Part shown: one piece after another, positions 8,795 to 16,534 of the stretch | Layout: every line of letters starts with the position of its first letter | How positions within the stretch are numbered: the first letter of the stretch is position 1 | Assembly: GCA_902826155.1 (NCBI GenBank) | Contig: CADEDU010000038.1 | Location: forward strand, 1 to 60,775 | DNA from: an uncultured beta proteobacterium | GTDB lineage: Bacteria; Pseudomonadota; Gammaproteobacteria; Burkholderiales; SG8-39 | DNA length: 60,775 nt | Direction: 5' to 3' | The notes under the pieces: generated by a model | Told to the model about the DNA's origin: nothing | Databases searched by the model: none | What the model saw: the letters and a program-made list of their open reading frames with translations, nothing else | Translations under genes and position numbers: made by a program

Positions 8795-11689
8795 ATGGAG
8801 CTCTACGCGTTCCACAACTACGAGGCGTTGTACGGCCTGTTCAACGCCATCGCCGCGATCATGGGCGGGGCGAACTACGCCGGGGCGATCGCGGTGTGCG
8901 CGCTGCTTGGGTTTGTCACCGTGCTGGTGGGACAGTTGCTGCGCCCGGGCCACCCGGCGGCCGCCGGCTGGCTGATCGCCATTGCCTTGGTGTACGGCCT
9001 GGTGTTCGTGCCCAAGGTCAGTGTCACCCTGGTCGACCGGCTGGGCGTGCAACCCAACGTCGTCGTCGCCAACGTGCCGATCGGCCTGGCGTTCTTCGGC
9101 TCGCTCACCTCCTCCTTGGGAGAAAAACTCACCCGCTACTACGAGACCGCGCTCGCAGGCTTGCCCGGCGCCTTCGGCATCGATCCGGACTTCGCTTATC
9201 AGGACAACGGGTTGTTGTTCGGCACCAAGCTCATCACCCGCAGCCAGACGCTCGCCATCACCGATCCGGTGCTGCTCACCGATCTCACCAATTTCATTAC
9301 CCATTGCACCGTGTACGACCTGAGCGATGGACGCATCGCCCCCGACGCGCTGCAAAACACACCGAACCTGTGGCAGGTGATGGCCGCCACCAACCCGGCG
9401 CGCTTCACGATGGTCGGCGAGCCGCCTGCCTTGAGCGGCTGCGACGGGGCGCATGCACTGTTGACTCTGGGGCTGAGCGCCGAGCTTCCGGTCTTGCGTA
9501 ACCACCTGGCGCGCGAGCTCTACCCGCAATTGCCGCCGGCACTGGCGCAAACCCGCATCGATAACGCATTGCTCGCGGCTTACGCCAAGGCGCAGATCGG
9601 TGGTGCGGCGCTCAGCGTCGCCGAGATTATTCGCCAGAACGCGCTGATCAACGCGTTTCGCGATGCCGGCAAGAGCCTGGGGGCACGCATCCGAAGTCCC
9701 GAGCAGACCATCATGGGCATGGCCACCGCGCAGGGCACCGCCGCCATGAATGCGCAGTACGCGGTGCAGCTCAGCCTGGCCGAAGAAGCGCTGCCGATGG
9801 TGCGCAACGTTCTCCAGGGCGCGCTCTACATGTGTTTCCCGCTGGTGCTGCTGCTGGCTTTCGCCATGGATGCGGGGCGCATGCTGGGCGTGCTCGCCAG
9901 CTATCTGCTCGCATTGGTGTGGATCGAACTGTGGCCGCCGCTTTATGCCGTGCTCAATCACTATGGGACGCTGCGCAGCCTGTCGGTGTTGAACGCTGCG
10001 GCGTGGACGCAGTCCGCGGGTGGTGCAAGCGGGGCCGAGCTCACCCTCGGGACCGCGCGCGGCATCTACGAAGCGGGCATCTCGGAGATGGCCGTGATCG
10101 GCTATCTGGTCTTGGCGGTGCCGATGTTCGCCTCCGCCTTGGTTTTCGGCGTGAACAAGCTTGGCTCGATCGGTGTCGCCTCGTTGGTCGGTGCCGGTGC
10201 GCATCGCGCCGGCGACACCGCATTGGGCAACGTCAGCTCCGGCATGGTGAACATGGACAAGGCGGATCTGGCGCATGCCGTCACCGACCCGGCGATGCTG
10301 CGCACCGCCACCGCGTTAGGCACGCGCGTCGGACAGCTCGCCGGTGCGGGGGCCGGGTCGATGCTCGCGCAGGTGGAAGCGGGCAGGGGAGCAGAATCGA
10401 TCGCATTCGAGCAACAACAGAGCCGGCTATCGAGCAGCTTCACCGTTTCAGGCGAACAGGTCGAGCAGTACTCGCGGCAAGCGGACCGTGCCACCAGCCT
10501 GTCGCGCTCGATGCAGGAAGGGGCGAGCCGCGCGCAAAGTGCAGCGCTGGTCAATGCATTCAGTCTGGCCAATGAAGCGACACGCGCAGGGAGCGTACAG
10601 GGCGAGGCCGGTCAGGCGACCTTGGGTGGCACGCGCAACGCCTTCACTCAGTTGCAGGAGCTGGCCGACGGCGTGCAGCGCACGCTGGGCAAGGAGAACG
10701 GCGCGCGCGTCATGAATCAGGCGCTGGCTGGTGGCGGGTTGAATCTGAATGTGCTGCGTGCCGGCATCGAAGGCTCGAACAGCTCGCACGAGGCGATGGC
10801 AGCGGCCAACCAACTGGTCGATCGGTTCCAGCGCTCGTCACAAGGTGTGCAGTCCACCGAGTTGATGCGCCAGTGGCGCGAATCCAGCAGCTACCAGTGG
10901 GCGCGCAGCCACAACCAGCGCGGGGTGGAGGCGATCGAGTCGAACTGGCGCGAGGGCGAAGAGTTGAATCAACGTGCCGAGCGAACGTTGCAGCACGCCG
11001 AGGTGTATCGGCGTGCCGCCGAGAACGCGCAGCGCCTGGTGCAGCAGGGGCGCACCGATCTCACCACCGGCATCGCGCAGTTTGCCTATGCCACCGGGCG
11101 CGGTGCGATGGTCGAGACGCTCGACCCGATCGCGCAGCGGCGCAACCTGAGCGCGTTGCGGCTGGAGTATCTGGGGCGCGGCGGGTTCCTCGCCGATGGC
11201 GCATTCGTACCCTCGATCGATGCACTCGGGGCGGGGATGCCGCGGAGCGGGCGCGATCTGCTTGGCGCTGCGGAGAGCAGGCTGGGGACGGAGCCGAGCG
11301 CTACGGCTACGTTCGGCGAGGCGAAGACCGAGGCGATCGCCGACCCGCTGGCGCAGCGCTCGCGTGCGGAAGGATCGGTGCGGGCAGCCCAGGCCCGCGC
11401 GGGCGTCGAACCACGACGCGGTTCAGGAACGGGCGAGGGCGCCTCCGCTACGCGCGAGCTGCGTGCGATCGAACAGCGACTCGACGCTGGCCAACGCGAC
11501 ACCGGCGATCGCGCCGAGCGGTTGCAAAGCGGGGTGCGCCAATCAACTGACCACGTGCACGAGGCGTTGCGCGATGCGGAAGTGCGCGGGGCGGCCGGTC
11601 AGACCGAGGAGCGTCCCAGCGTGTTTCGACAGTTGCTCGCGCCGTTGCAGCGCTGGTCGCGTGGCGGGTGGTTTGGGGAGGGGAAGTAG
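8795..11689 (+). CDS. traG: TraG, mating-pair stabilisation and entry exclusion protein
   Basis: A 964-residue inner-membrane protein. The N-terminal half has several membrane segments (about residues 25-45, 55-75, 345-400 and 430-455) and the MELYAFHNYEALYGLFNAIAAI opening typical of F-type TraG. The C-terminal half is long, hydrophilic and helical, and in F-like systems it acts in the periplasm in mating-pair stabilisation and exclusion. It is the last gene of the operon. Parts of its 3' region recur as fragments at 13.8, 23.1, 26.9 and 33.8 kb. This copy runs without interruption to its natural stop, so it is probably functional. Confidence 0.93.
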   Translation: MELYAFHNYEALYGLFNAIAAIMGGANYAGAIAVCALLGFVTVLVGQLLRPGHPAAAGWLIAIALVYGLVFVPKVSVTLVDRLGVQPNVVVANVPIGLAFFGSLTSSLGEKLTRYYETALAGLPGAFGIDPDFAYQDNGLLFGTKLITRSQTLAITDPVLLTDLTNFITHCTVYDLSDGRIAPDALQNTPNLWQVMAATNPARFTMVGEPPALSGCDGAHALLTLGLSAELPVLRNHLARELYPQLPPALAQTRIDNALLAAYAKAQIGGAALSVAEIIRQNALINAFRDAGKSLGARIRSPEQTIMGMATAQGTAAMNAQYAVQLSLAEEALPMVRNVLQGALYMCFPLVLLLAFAMDAGRMLGVLASYLLALVWIELWPPLYAVLNHYGTLRSLSVLNAAAWTQSAGGASGAELTLGTARGIYEAGISEMAVIGYLVLAVPMFASALVFGVNKLGSIGVASLVGAGAHRAGDTALGNVSSGMVNMDKADLAHAVTDPAMLRTATALGTRVGQLAGAGAGSMLAQVEAGRGAESIAFEQQQSRLSSSFTVSGEQVEQYSRQADRATSLSRSMQEGASRAQSAALVNAFSLANEATRAGSVQGEAGQATLGGTRNAFTQLQELADGVQRTLGKENGARVMNQALAGGGLNLNVLRAGIEGSNSSHEAMAAANQLVDRFQRSSQGVQSTELMRQWRESSSYQWARSHNQRGVEAIESNWREGEELNQRAERTLQHAEVYRRAAENAQRLVQQGRTDLTTGIAQFAYATGRGAMVETLDPIAQRRNLSALRLEYLGRGGFLADGAFVPSIDALGAGMPRSGRDLLGAAESRLGTEPSATATFGEAKTEAIADPLAQRSRAEGSVRAAQARAGVEPRRGSGTGEGASATRELRAIEQRLDAGQRDTGDRAERLQSGVRQSTDHVHEALRDAEVRGAAGQTEERPSVFRQLLAPLQRWSRGGWFGEGK

Positions 11690-11854
11690 GGCGCTTGCAC
11701 TTGCTTAATACTCGGCGCGTTGCCGCGGCGCAGACTGCTTCGCGTAGACGGGAGTGCGATTCGGGCAGGCCGGCGAGCGATCTGCGCTGTGCGAGACATG
11801 GTTTCCGCGTGCGTAGCGTCCCCTGCCCATTAACGATCACGCTCGTCGTCGTTG

Positions 11855-12061
11855 TTATGTCTTCTTAGTTCCGTACGGCGATTGATTCGTCGGCTTGAGC
11901 GAGATCCCCTCCTCACTCGCTTTTGTTGCCACCGCTGCAGGTGTCCGGCCCATCTTGATGCCGATCACGCGCGTTGGTGTATTGCCCCGTGCAAGCGTTC
12001 CGAGTTGCTGCAGATCGGAGGAGCTCCAGGTTTTTCCGTGGTTTGTTGGTGCCTTAGCCAT
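11855..12061 (-). CDS. Small Myb/SANT-like putative DNA-binding protein
   Basis: A 68-residue protein starting MAKAPTNHGKTW. The pattern KTWSSSDLQQLGTLARGNTPTRVIGIKMGRT followed by AVATKASEEGISL resembles small Myb/SANT-like helix-turn-helix proteins common on mobile DNA, where the middle reads as a tri-helical DNA-binding unit. An in-frame ATG 12 codons upstream is less likely because the family usually begins MAK. It is divergent from the XRE/ImmA gene, with a 99-base intergenic region between them that carries an inverted repeat. Function is not known. Confidence 0.6.
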   Translation of the reverse strand: MAKAPTNHGKTWSSSDLQQLGTLARGNTPTRVIGIKMGRTPAAVATKASEEGISLKPTNQSPYGTKKT

Positions 12062-12105
12062 CGTCGAGGTTCCTTCAAGAAAGAGATTGAGTAACATGAC
12101 CGCGT

Positions 12106-12142
12106 AGTTTACATTACGTACGCCATAATACGAACGTAAACT
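12106..12142. promoter_or_regulatory. Inverted repeat, probable operator of the XRE/ImmA gene
   Basis: AGTTTAC (12106-12112) and GTAAACT (12136-12142) form a perfect 7-bp inverted repeat. A CATAAT hexamer that could be a -10 box lies between them (12124-12129). The half-sites extend imperfectly inward (ATTACG against the complement of CGAAC). It lies 19 bases before the XRE gene start and in the shared upstream region of the divergent small gene. Auto-repression by the XRE protein is the natural reading, by inference. An AGGGG ribosome binding site precedes the ATG at 12161. Confidence 0.55.
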
Positions 12143-12160
12143 TACAAACGAGGGGTACTT

Positions 12161-13261
12161 ATGATCGCGGACCGCCTGAAGCTGGCACGGGCGAAGGCAG
12201 GGCTGTCTCTACGCGGCCTGGCGACCGCTATGGACAATCGCGTTACCGCGCAGGCCATCGGCAAGTACGAGCGCGGCGAGGACATTCCCTCTTCCGGGGT
12301 GTTGATCGCCCTTTCCAAAGCGCTGGGTGTTTCCCTTGGGTATTTGATGGACACCCAAGGCGTGGAGCTTGCTGGCGTGGACTTTCGCGCCACAGCAGCC
12401 GCACGCGTGCGTGATCGGGCGCATGTACAAACCGAAGTGCTCGAATCAATCGAGCGCTATTTGCAGATCGAGACCATTCTTGAACTCGATAGCGCGAAGT
12501 GGCACGCCCCGGTCGAAAAGCCGCACAGACTGAGCGTTCCCGACGAAGCGGAGCAACTGGCTGATAAGGTGCGCCAAGCCTGGAAACTGGGCAACGACCC
12601 GATTCCGAACATGACCGAGCTGCTCGAAGAGAAGGGGCTGAAAGTCCTTATCCTCGAATTGCCGGACAGGATTTCCGGGTTCACCTGCATGGTGCAACGC
12701 CCCAATGGCCTTCCTGCACTGCCTGTCGTGGTCGTGAATCGGGTCCATTCGCTCGAGCGCCGGCGGCTAAGCCTCGCCCATGAACTTGCCCATCGGTTGA
12801 TCGATGGATCGAAGCTTGGCGAGAAAGCGGTCGAGAAGGCTGCGAACGTATTCGCCGGTGCTTTTCTGATGCCGGCCAGTCATTTGCTCGCCGAAGTTGG
12901 GAAACCGCGGCGTGCATTGGGGTACAGCGAGCTGATTACCCTCAAGCATCTGTATCGCGTAAGCGGAGCTGCCCTGCTGGTCCGCTTGCGACAAGTTGGG
13001 GTGATTTCTGAGGCGGTTCTGGTCTACGCTTTTCAGAGCGTTGCACGCAGTTGGCGCACTGAAGAGCAAGAGCCCATTGAACCGAAGAATGATCGGGGTC
13101 AATACGAAAACGCAAATCGATTCGAGCGCCTTTGCTATCGGGCGCTCGCCGAAGGCATGATCTCGCTGGTCAAAGGTAGTGAGCTTTTGCGCCGTCCAAT
13201 CGATCAGGTTGAGGCTGGGTTAAAAGGACCGCAGCGGGCGCATGCGACTCATCATCTCTGA
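12161..13261 (+). CDS. XRE repressor fused to ImmA/IrrE-type metallopeptidase
   Basis: A 366-residue two-domain protein. Residues about 3-65 are an XRE helix-turn-helix (LKLARAKAGLSLRGLA, KYERGE, LSKALGVSLGYLM). The second domain is a COG2856/ImmA zinc peptidase with HELAH at 207-211 and a third ligand, probably Glu225, in the VEKAANVFAGAFLMP block. Proteins of this build act as regulators or antitoxins, sensing a signal and cleaving or releasing a repressor. It overlaps the following PIN-like gene by 20 bases, so the two are co-expressed. A C-terminal extension of about 100 residues after the peptidase core is of unknown role. Confidence 0.85.
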   Translation: MIADRLKLARAKAGLSLRGLATAMDNRVTAQAIGKYERGEDIPSSGVLIALSKALGVSLGYLMDTQGVELAGVDFRATAAARVRDRAHVQTEVLESIERYLQIETILELDSAKWHAPVEKPHRLSVPDEAEQLADKVRQAWKLGNDPIPNMTELLEEKGLKVLILELPDRISGFTCMVQRPNGLPALPVVVVNRVHSLERRRLSLAHELAHRLIDGSKLGEKAVEKAANVFAGAFLMPASHLLAEVGKPRRALGYSELITLKHLYRVSGAALLVRLRQVGVISEAVLVYAFQSVARSWRTEEQEPIEPKNDRGQYENANRFERLCYRALAEGMISLVKGSELLRRPIDQVEAGLKGPQRAHATHHL

Positions 13262-13748
13262 TAGCTCATGCCTGATCGATCTTAGAAACGGCAGTTTGAT
13301 CGAAGCATTGCTTCGCCTACCTTACGAGATCGCGATTCCCGACGTCCTGTTCGAGGACGAGCTGCTCAGTTTGAGCAGTCGCGAGAAAAGCGCCATGCGC
13401 CGCGGCGGATTGAAGATCTTGGAAGTTTCCGGATTAGGCGTCCTGCGTGCGCGCGAGATCGCCGGTAATCCAAAGCTCAGCCTGAATGACGGCTTTGCCT
13501 TTGCTTTGGCCGAGCAGCACCCCGGCTGCGTTCTCCTCACGGGCGACAACGCGTTACGCCGACTTGCCGAAGCCAGCGAGATCGAGGTGCATGGTGTGCT
13601 TTGGGCCATCGACGAGATTCATCGTCATCAAAAAGCAAGTACGCAGACCCTGCTGGATGCATTGCTCCAATTCGAAGCAGATCCAGCCGTGCATCTTCCG
13701 AGCCGCACACTGACAGCCTACATCCGCCGGTATCGGGAATTGAGCTAA
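13242..13748 (+). CDS. PIN-like nuclease, probable toxin partner
   Basis: A 168-residue protein with a PIN-like acidic pattern: IISDSSCLIDL at the N-terminus (first Asp at residue 6), an acidic FEDELL near residue 44, a mid-domain LNDGFAFALAEQH, and LLTGDNALRRLAE (TGD strand end). This spacing fits PIN-domain RNases of type II toxin-antitoxin modules. The ATG lies inside the 3' end of the XRE/ImmA gene, showing tight coupling. By inference this is the toxin and the upstream protein its neutraliser and repressor. The exact PIN subfamily is uncertain. Confidence 0.7.
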   Translation: MRLIISDSSCLIDLRNGSLIEALLRLPYEIAIPDVLFEDELLSLSSREKSAMRRGGLKILEVSGLGVLRAREIAGNPKLSLNDGFAFALAEQHPGCVLLTGDNALRRLAEASEIEVHGVLWAIDEIHRHQKASTQTLLDALLQFEADPAVHLPSRTLTAYIRRYRELS

Positions 13749-13802
13749 GACCGGCGCCCACGGATTTCCGCAGCATCGTGCCGCGGCCTAGCCTCTAGCC
13801 GG

Positions 13803-14117
13803 ATCGAAGGCTCCAACAGCTCGCAGTTTGCGCATGCCACCGGGCGCGGTGCGGGAACGGGCGAGGGTGCTTCCGCCACGCAAGAGCTGCGCACGATCGA
13901 ACAGCGACTCGACGCTGGCCAACGCGATACGGTCGATCGCGCCGAGCGCCTGCAAAGCAGCGTGCGCCAATCGACCGACCACGTGCACGAGGCGTTGCGT
14001 GATGCCGAGGTTCGCGGTGCGGCCGGTCAGACCGAGGAGCGTCCCAGCGTGTTTCGACAGTTGCTTGCGCCGCTGCAGCGTTGGTCGCGTGGCGGGTGGT
14101 TCGGCGAGGGGAAGTAG
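13803..14117 (+). pseudogene. Mosaic fragment of the traG 3' end
   Basis: An open frame of 104 codons reads as three separate pieces of TraG joined in frame: seven residues matching TraG 658-664 (IEGSNSS), ten matching 762-771 (QFAHATGRGA), then the whole C-terminus from residue 878 to the stop. The last 87 residues differ from the intact TraG at four positions, while the DNA carries about twenty silent changes. The similarity runs a few bases past the stop (GAAGTAGGGCGCTTG). It therefore comes from a diverged but once functional traG, not from a recent local copy. No start codon or ribosome binding site is evident. Confidence 0.85.
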
Positions 14118-14127
14118 GGCGCTTGGT

Positions 14128-14588
14128 CTAGCCCAGCCCATAGGCGCGGGCGATCCGCTCGCAGGTCTCGTCAAGTGACGCGACCCCCAACGCCTTGCCG
14201 TCGATGCTCGTGCTGCTGCGAGCGGCCTCTAGAAAACGCTGCAAGTCGGCCTGGGCAACGGCGACCAAGCCCACTGCGCTCAGTTCCCGGATGACCCGGG
14301 TGACGGTCATGTTGCTGTACCCGAGCCGCCTTGCGTCTTCGCTTGGGTCCCATGTCCCCCGCACTTTGCCAAGCAAGAGCGCGGCGAACAGCGACGCCTG
14401 CGTTGCTGGACTGAGCAATTTTTTTCGGTGCGACGTTGCTTGAAGTGCTCGCGTAGGTCTACGGCCAGCTCCGGAATGTAGAGCTGCTTGCCCGGGACTA
14501 CAAAGGCGACTTGTTGCTCGATCAGCGCGCGTCGTTCGAACGACCTGAGCGTCGGCAACATGAGGACGGGAACCTCACGAAAACGCAA
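14128..14588 (-). pseudogene. Winged-helix regulator interrupted by a frameshift
   Basis: Two overlapping reading frames on the minus strand join into one plausible protein. The upstream part has ALIEQQVAFVVPGKQLYIPEL and LREHFKQRR. The downstream part continues LSPATQASLFAALLLGK, then a winged-helix segment (SEDARRLGYSNMTVTRVIRELSAVGLV). The switch needs a -1 shift at a run of seven A residues (T run at 14419-14425 on the plus strand). The sequence resembles winged-helix proteins seen near nucleotidyltransferase or HipA-like toxins, but I cannot name the family. Loss of function is the simplest reading. Its N-terminus may also be missing. Confidence 0.5.
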
Positions 14589-14743
14589 GTCCTGCCCAAG
14601 AGCTCCGCTCGCGTGAGCGTGTATCGGTCGCTTAGAAAGTAGGGCAGCGTAGGTCGGCCTTCACGGATCGGTCGCTCGGACATCTCGATCGATCCTTATA
14701 CGCTGGAGCGGTTCGAGTAGCCTGCGTCGTCTTAGCGCGACTG

Positions 14744-15580
14744 CTACTGATGCGCGATGAGCAGAATCGAAACCGGACCCGTGCCCTGGTTGTCGACGAC
14801 CACGACGCCCGTCGCCGCCTTGCCCGGTCGCCACCGGCACAACAGGCGGCCATGCGACTTCGCATCGACGCAGATATGCGCGCTGGATTCATCGACGACA
14901 CGCAGCACGACGCTCTCGCCCCCGGAGACCTCGACCAGAACGAACAACGTGCGTTCGGCGGCTACCGGTGCGCGCAGCGTCAGGGATGCACGCGACGCGA
15001 TGCGATAGAAAGCGCCGGCTGGCCCGTCCCGCGGCGTAGGAATCGACGGGCCAACCAGCTGCGGCGGCGTTTTGCCCCCAATCGCACCAGAGAGGCCTTC
15101 CAGTGGCAGCCGGCCGCCGAGCAAGCCCGGCGCGGCCGCGGCTTCCAGCCGGGAGATCGCAGCATGCAACGCGGGGTCATCGCCGGCGGCGGCGTGCGCA
15201 GCGGCGAACATGCGCGCTGCCGTCATCACCGGGATTTCCGGCCCGAGTTCACCGAGTGCCAGCGGAATGCGATCGAGCGGCGCGCGCAGGCGTGCCGCCC
15301 GCGCCATGCCGAGCGCATCGCTCGCGGCGTGCGCCTGAGCGAATTCAACGCCCGCCCGATGGATCTGTTCGACCACGTTCGTAGCCGCCTGACGAATCTC
15401 CTCGGAGCTGTCCGTGGATGCCGGTGCATTCGTTTGCGGCGTACTGGTGCAAGCGCAAAGAGACAAGATCGCGCCCGCGAGGCAGCCCGCCGAGGCTCGC
15501 CGGCGGTGGGAGGACGCCCCAGGCAATCCAAGCCACCGTTGCGCCACCCGATCGTTGCGACCGGTCACGAGCGGCCGCAT
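14744..15580 (-). CDS. Putative lipoprotein of unknown function
   Basis: A hydrophilic protein with a lipoprotein signal: RRRASAGCLAGAILSLCAC followed by TSTPQT, the last Cys being the likely lipidated residue. The mature part has a helical, alanine-rich domain (SEEIRQAATNVVEQIHRAG onward) and a C-terminal domain with many short strands (RTLFVLVEVSGGESVVLRVVD, AKSHGRLLCRWRPGKAA). I do not recognise the family. The start is uncertain: the frame is open to 15700, but a promoter inferred from the upstream inverted repeat would begin transcription near 15672, so 15622 or 15580 fits better. It is divergent from the response-regulator gene. Confidence 0.6.
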   Translation of the reverse strand: MRPLVTGRNDRVAQRWLGLPGASSHRRRASAGCLAGAILSLCACTSTPQTNAPASTDSSEEIRQAATNVVEQIHRAGVEFAQAHAASDALGMARAARLRAPLDRIPLALGELGPEIPVMTAARMFAAAHAAAGDDPALHAAISRLEAAAAPGLLGGRLPLEGLSGAIGGKTPPQLVGPSIPTPRDGPAGAFYRIASRASLTLRAPVAAERTLFVLVEVSGGESVVLRVVDESSAHICVDAKSHGRLLCRWRPGKAATGVVVVDNQGTGPVSILLIAHQ

Positions 15581-15708
15581 CAACGCCGCCAAAAGCGCGT
15601 GATTCAGGAGAAATCCATGCATGAGTTCTCGCAATAGGAAGGGCGGTGGTCCCGTGCTTCCGCGCAGTGACAGGGTGTCGTATGCCGCTTGCCCGAACAT
15701 CGTCCGAT

Positions 15709-15725
15709 CTAACCGACGATGTTAG
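15709..15725. promoter_or_regulatory. CTAAC-N7-GTTAG site upstream of the response-regulator gene
   Basis: CTAAC, seven bases, GTTAG, then CG. The site lies between the divergent lipoprotein gene and the response-regulator gene. A TATAGT -10 candidate at 15761-15766 places its centre near -56 for the regulator gene, with a poor -35, as expected for an activated promoter. The same arrangement occurs at 20096 and, with a degenerate left half, at 20168. Binding by the response regulator encoded at 15800 is an inference. Confidence 0.5.
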
Positions 15726-15799
15726 CGGCGTTCCAACGGCACCCGGACATATCGAGCAGATATAGTGTCACGCGCGACGAGCGCGAAGGATGACATCCC

Positions 15800-16534
15800 A
15801 TGGCAACGCACGGAGCCGGTGCCGCGAGCGGCACGGCACTGAAGGTTCTGGTAGTGGAAGATGATGCGGAGCTGGCTGCCGCGGTGGCCGCCGATGTGCG
15901 TGCGTTGGGCTGGTCTTCGACACAGGTCGATACGGTCGCGGAGGCGCGCCGCGTGCTCGGCAGCGAGGCGATCGATCTCATCTATCTGGATCGAATGCTG
16001 GCCGATGGCGCCGACGGGCTCGATCTGCTCGAATGGTTTCGCGACATCGAAGCTCCAGCACCGGGAACGTTGGTGGCGAGCAGGCTTTCCAGCGCCGATG
16101 ACCACATCGCCGGACTCGATCGTGGCGCGGACGACTATATCGACAAGCCCTTCGACAGCGGCGAACTGCGCGCACGCCTGCGCGCGCTCTCGCGCCGGAT
16201 TTCGGCCGTGCGTACCCCAGTGTCGGTGCTGGTGTGGGGACCGCTCGAGCTGCGCACGTTGAACCAGGTGGCGCTATGGGCGGGAACGCCGCTGACCATC
16301 AAGCCGCAGACCTTCGATCTGCTTCGGGTGCTGGCCATGCATCGCGGTGAATGGGTCAGCCGTCAGGCGCTATGGCGCGCGACCTGGCCCAACCAGGCGC
16401 GGGTCACGCCACGCGACTACGTGATCAACGTTGCGATCAGCCGGCTGCGCGAAACGCTCGCGGCCTGCAACGCGGGTCCACTGGTCGAAACCAGAGACCG
16501 CCTGGGCTATCGGCTCGTCCTGCCCGAGGCATGA
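15800..16534 (+). CDS. OmpR-family response regulator
   Basis: A 244-residue regulator. The receiver domain has Glu20-Asp21-Asp22, phosphoacceptor Asp64 (in IYLDRML), a Ser at position 94 in the switch position and Lys116 in DYIDKPF. The C-terminal winged helix (about residues 145-240) has the KPQTFDLLRVLAMHRGEWVSRQAL and VINVAISRLRETL segments of OmpR/PhoB proteins. The stop overlaps the kinase start (ATGA), so the two form an operon. It likely controls the neighbouring lipoprotein, propeller and Sel1 genes through the shared inverted repeat; this is inferred from motif position only. Confidence 0.92.
   Translation: MATHGAGAASGTALKVLVVEDDAELAAAVAADVRALGWSSTQVDTVAEARRVLGSEAIDLIYLDRMLADGADGLDLLEWFRDIEAPAPGTLVASRLSSADDHIAGLDRGADDYIDKPFDSGELRARLRALSRRISAVRTPVSVLVWGPLELRTLNQVALWAGTPLTIKPQTFDLLRVLAMHRGEWVSRQALWRATWPNQARVTPRDYVINVAISRLRETLAACNAGPLVETRDRLGYRLVLPEA

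Noticed and set aside
8780..10276. A 498-codon minus-strand open frame opposite traG
   Set aside because: Antisense shadow of traG. Low-complexity composition and no ribosome binding site.
14400..14440. Programmed -1 frameshift at the A7 run
   Set aside because: The slippery sequence is possible, but no downstream structure is evident and the gene looks decayed. Kept only as a low-interest finding.
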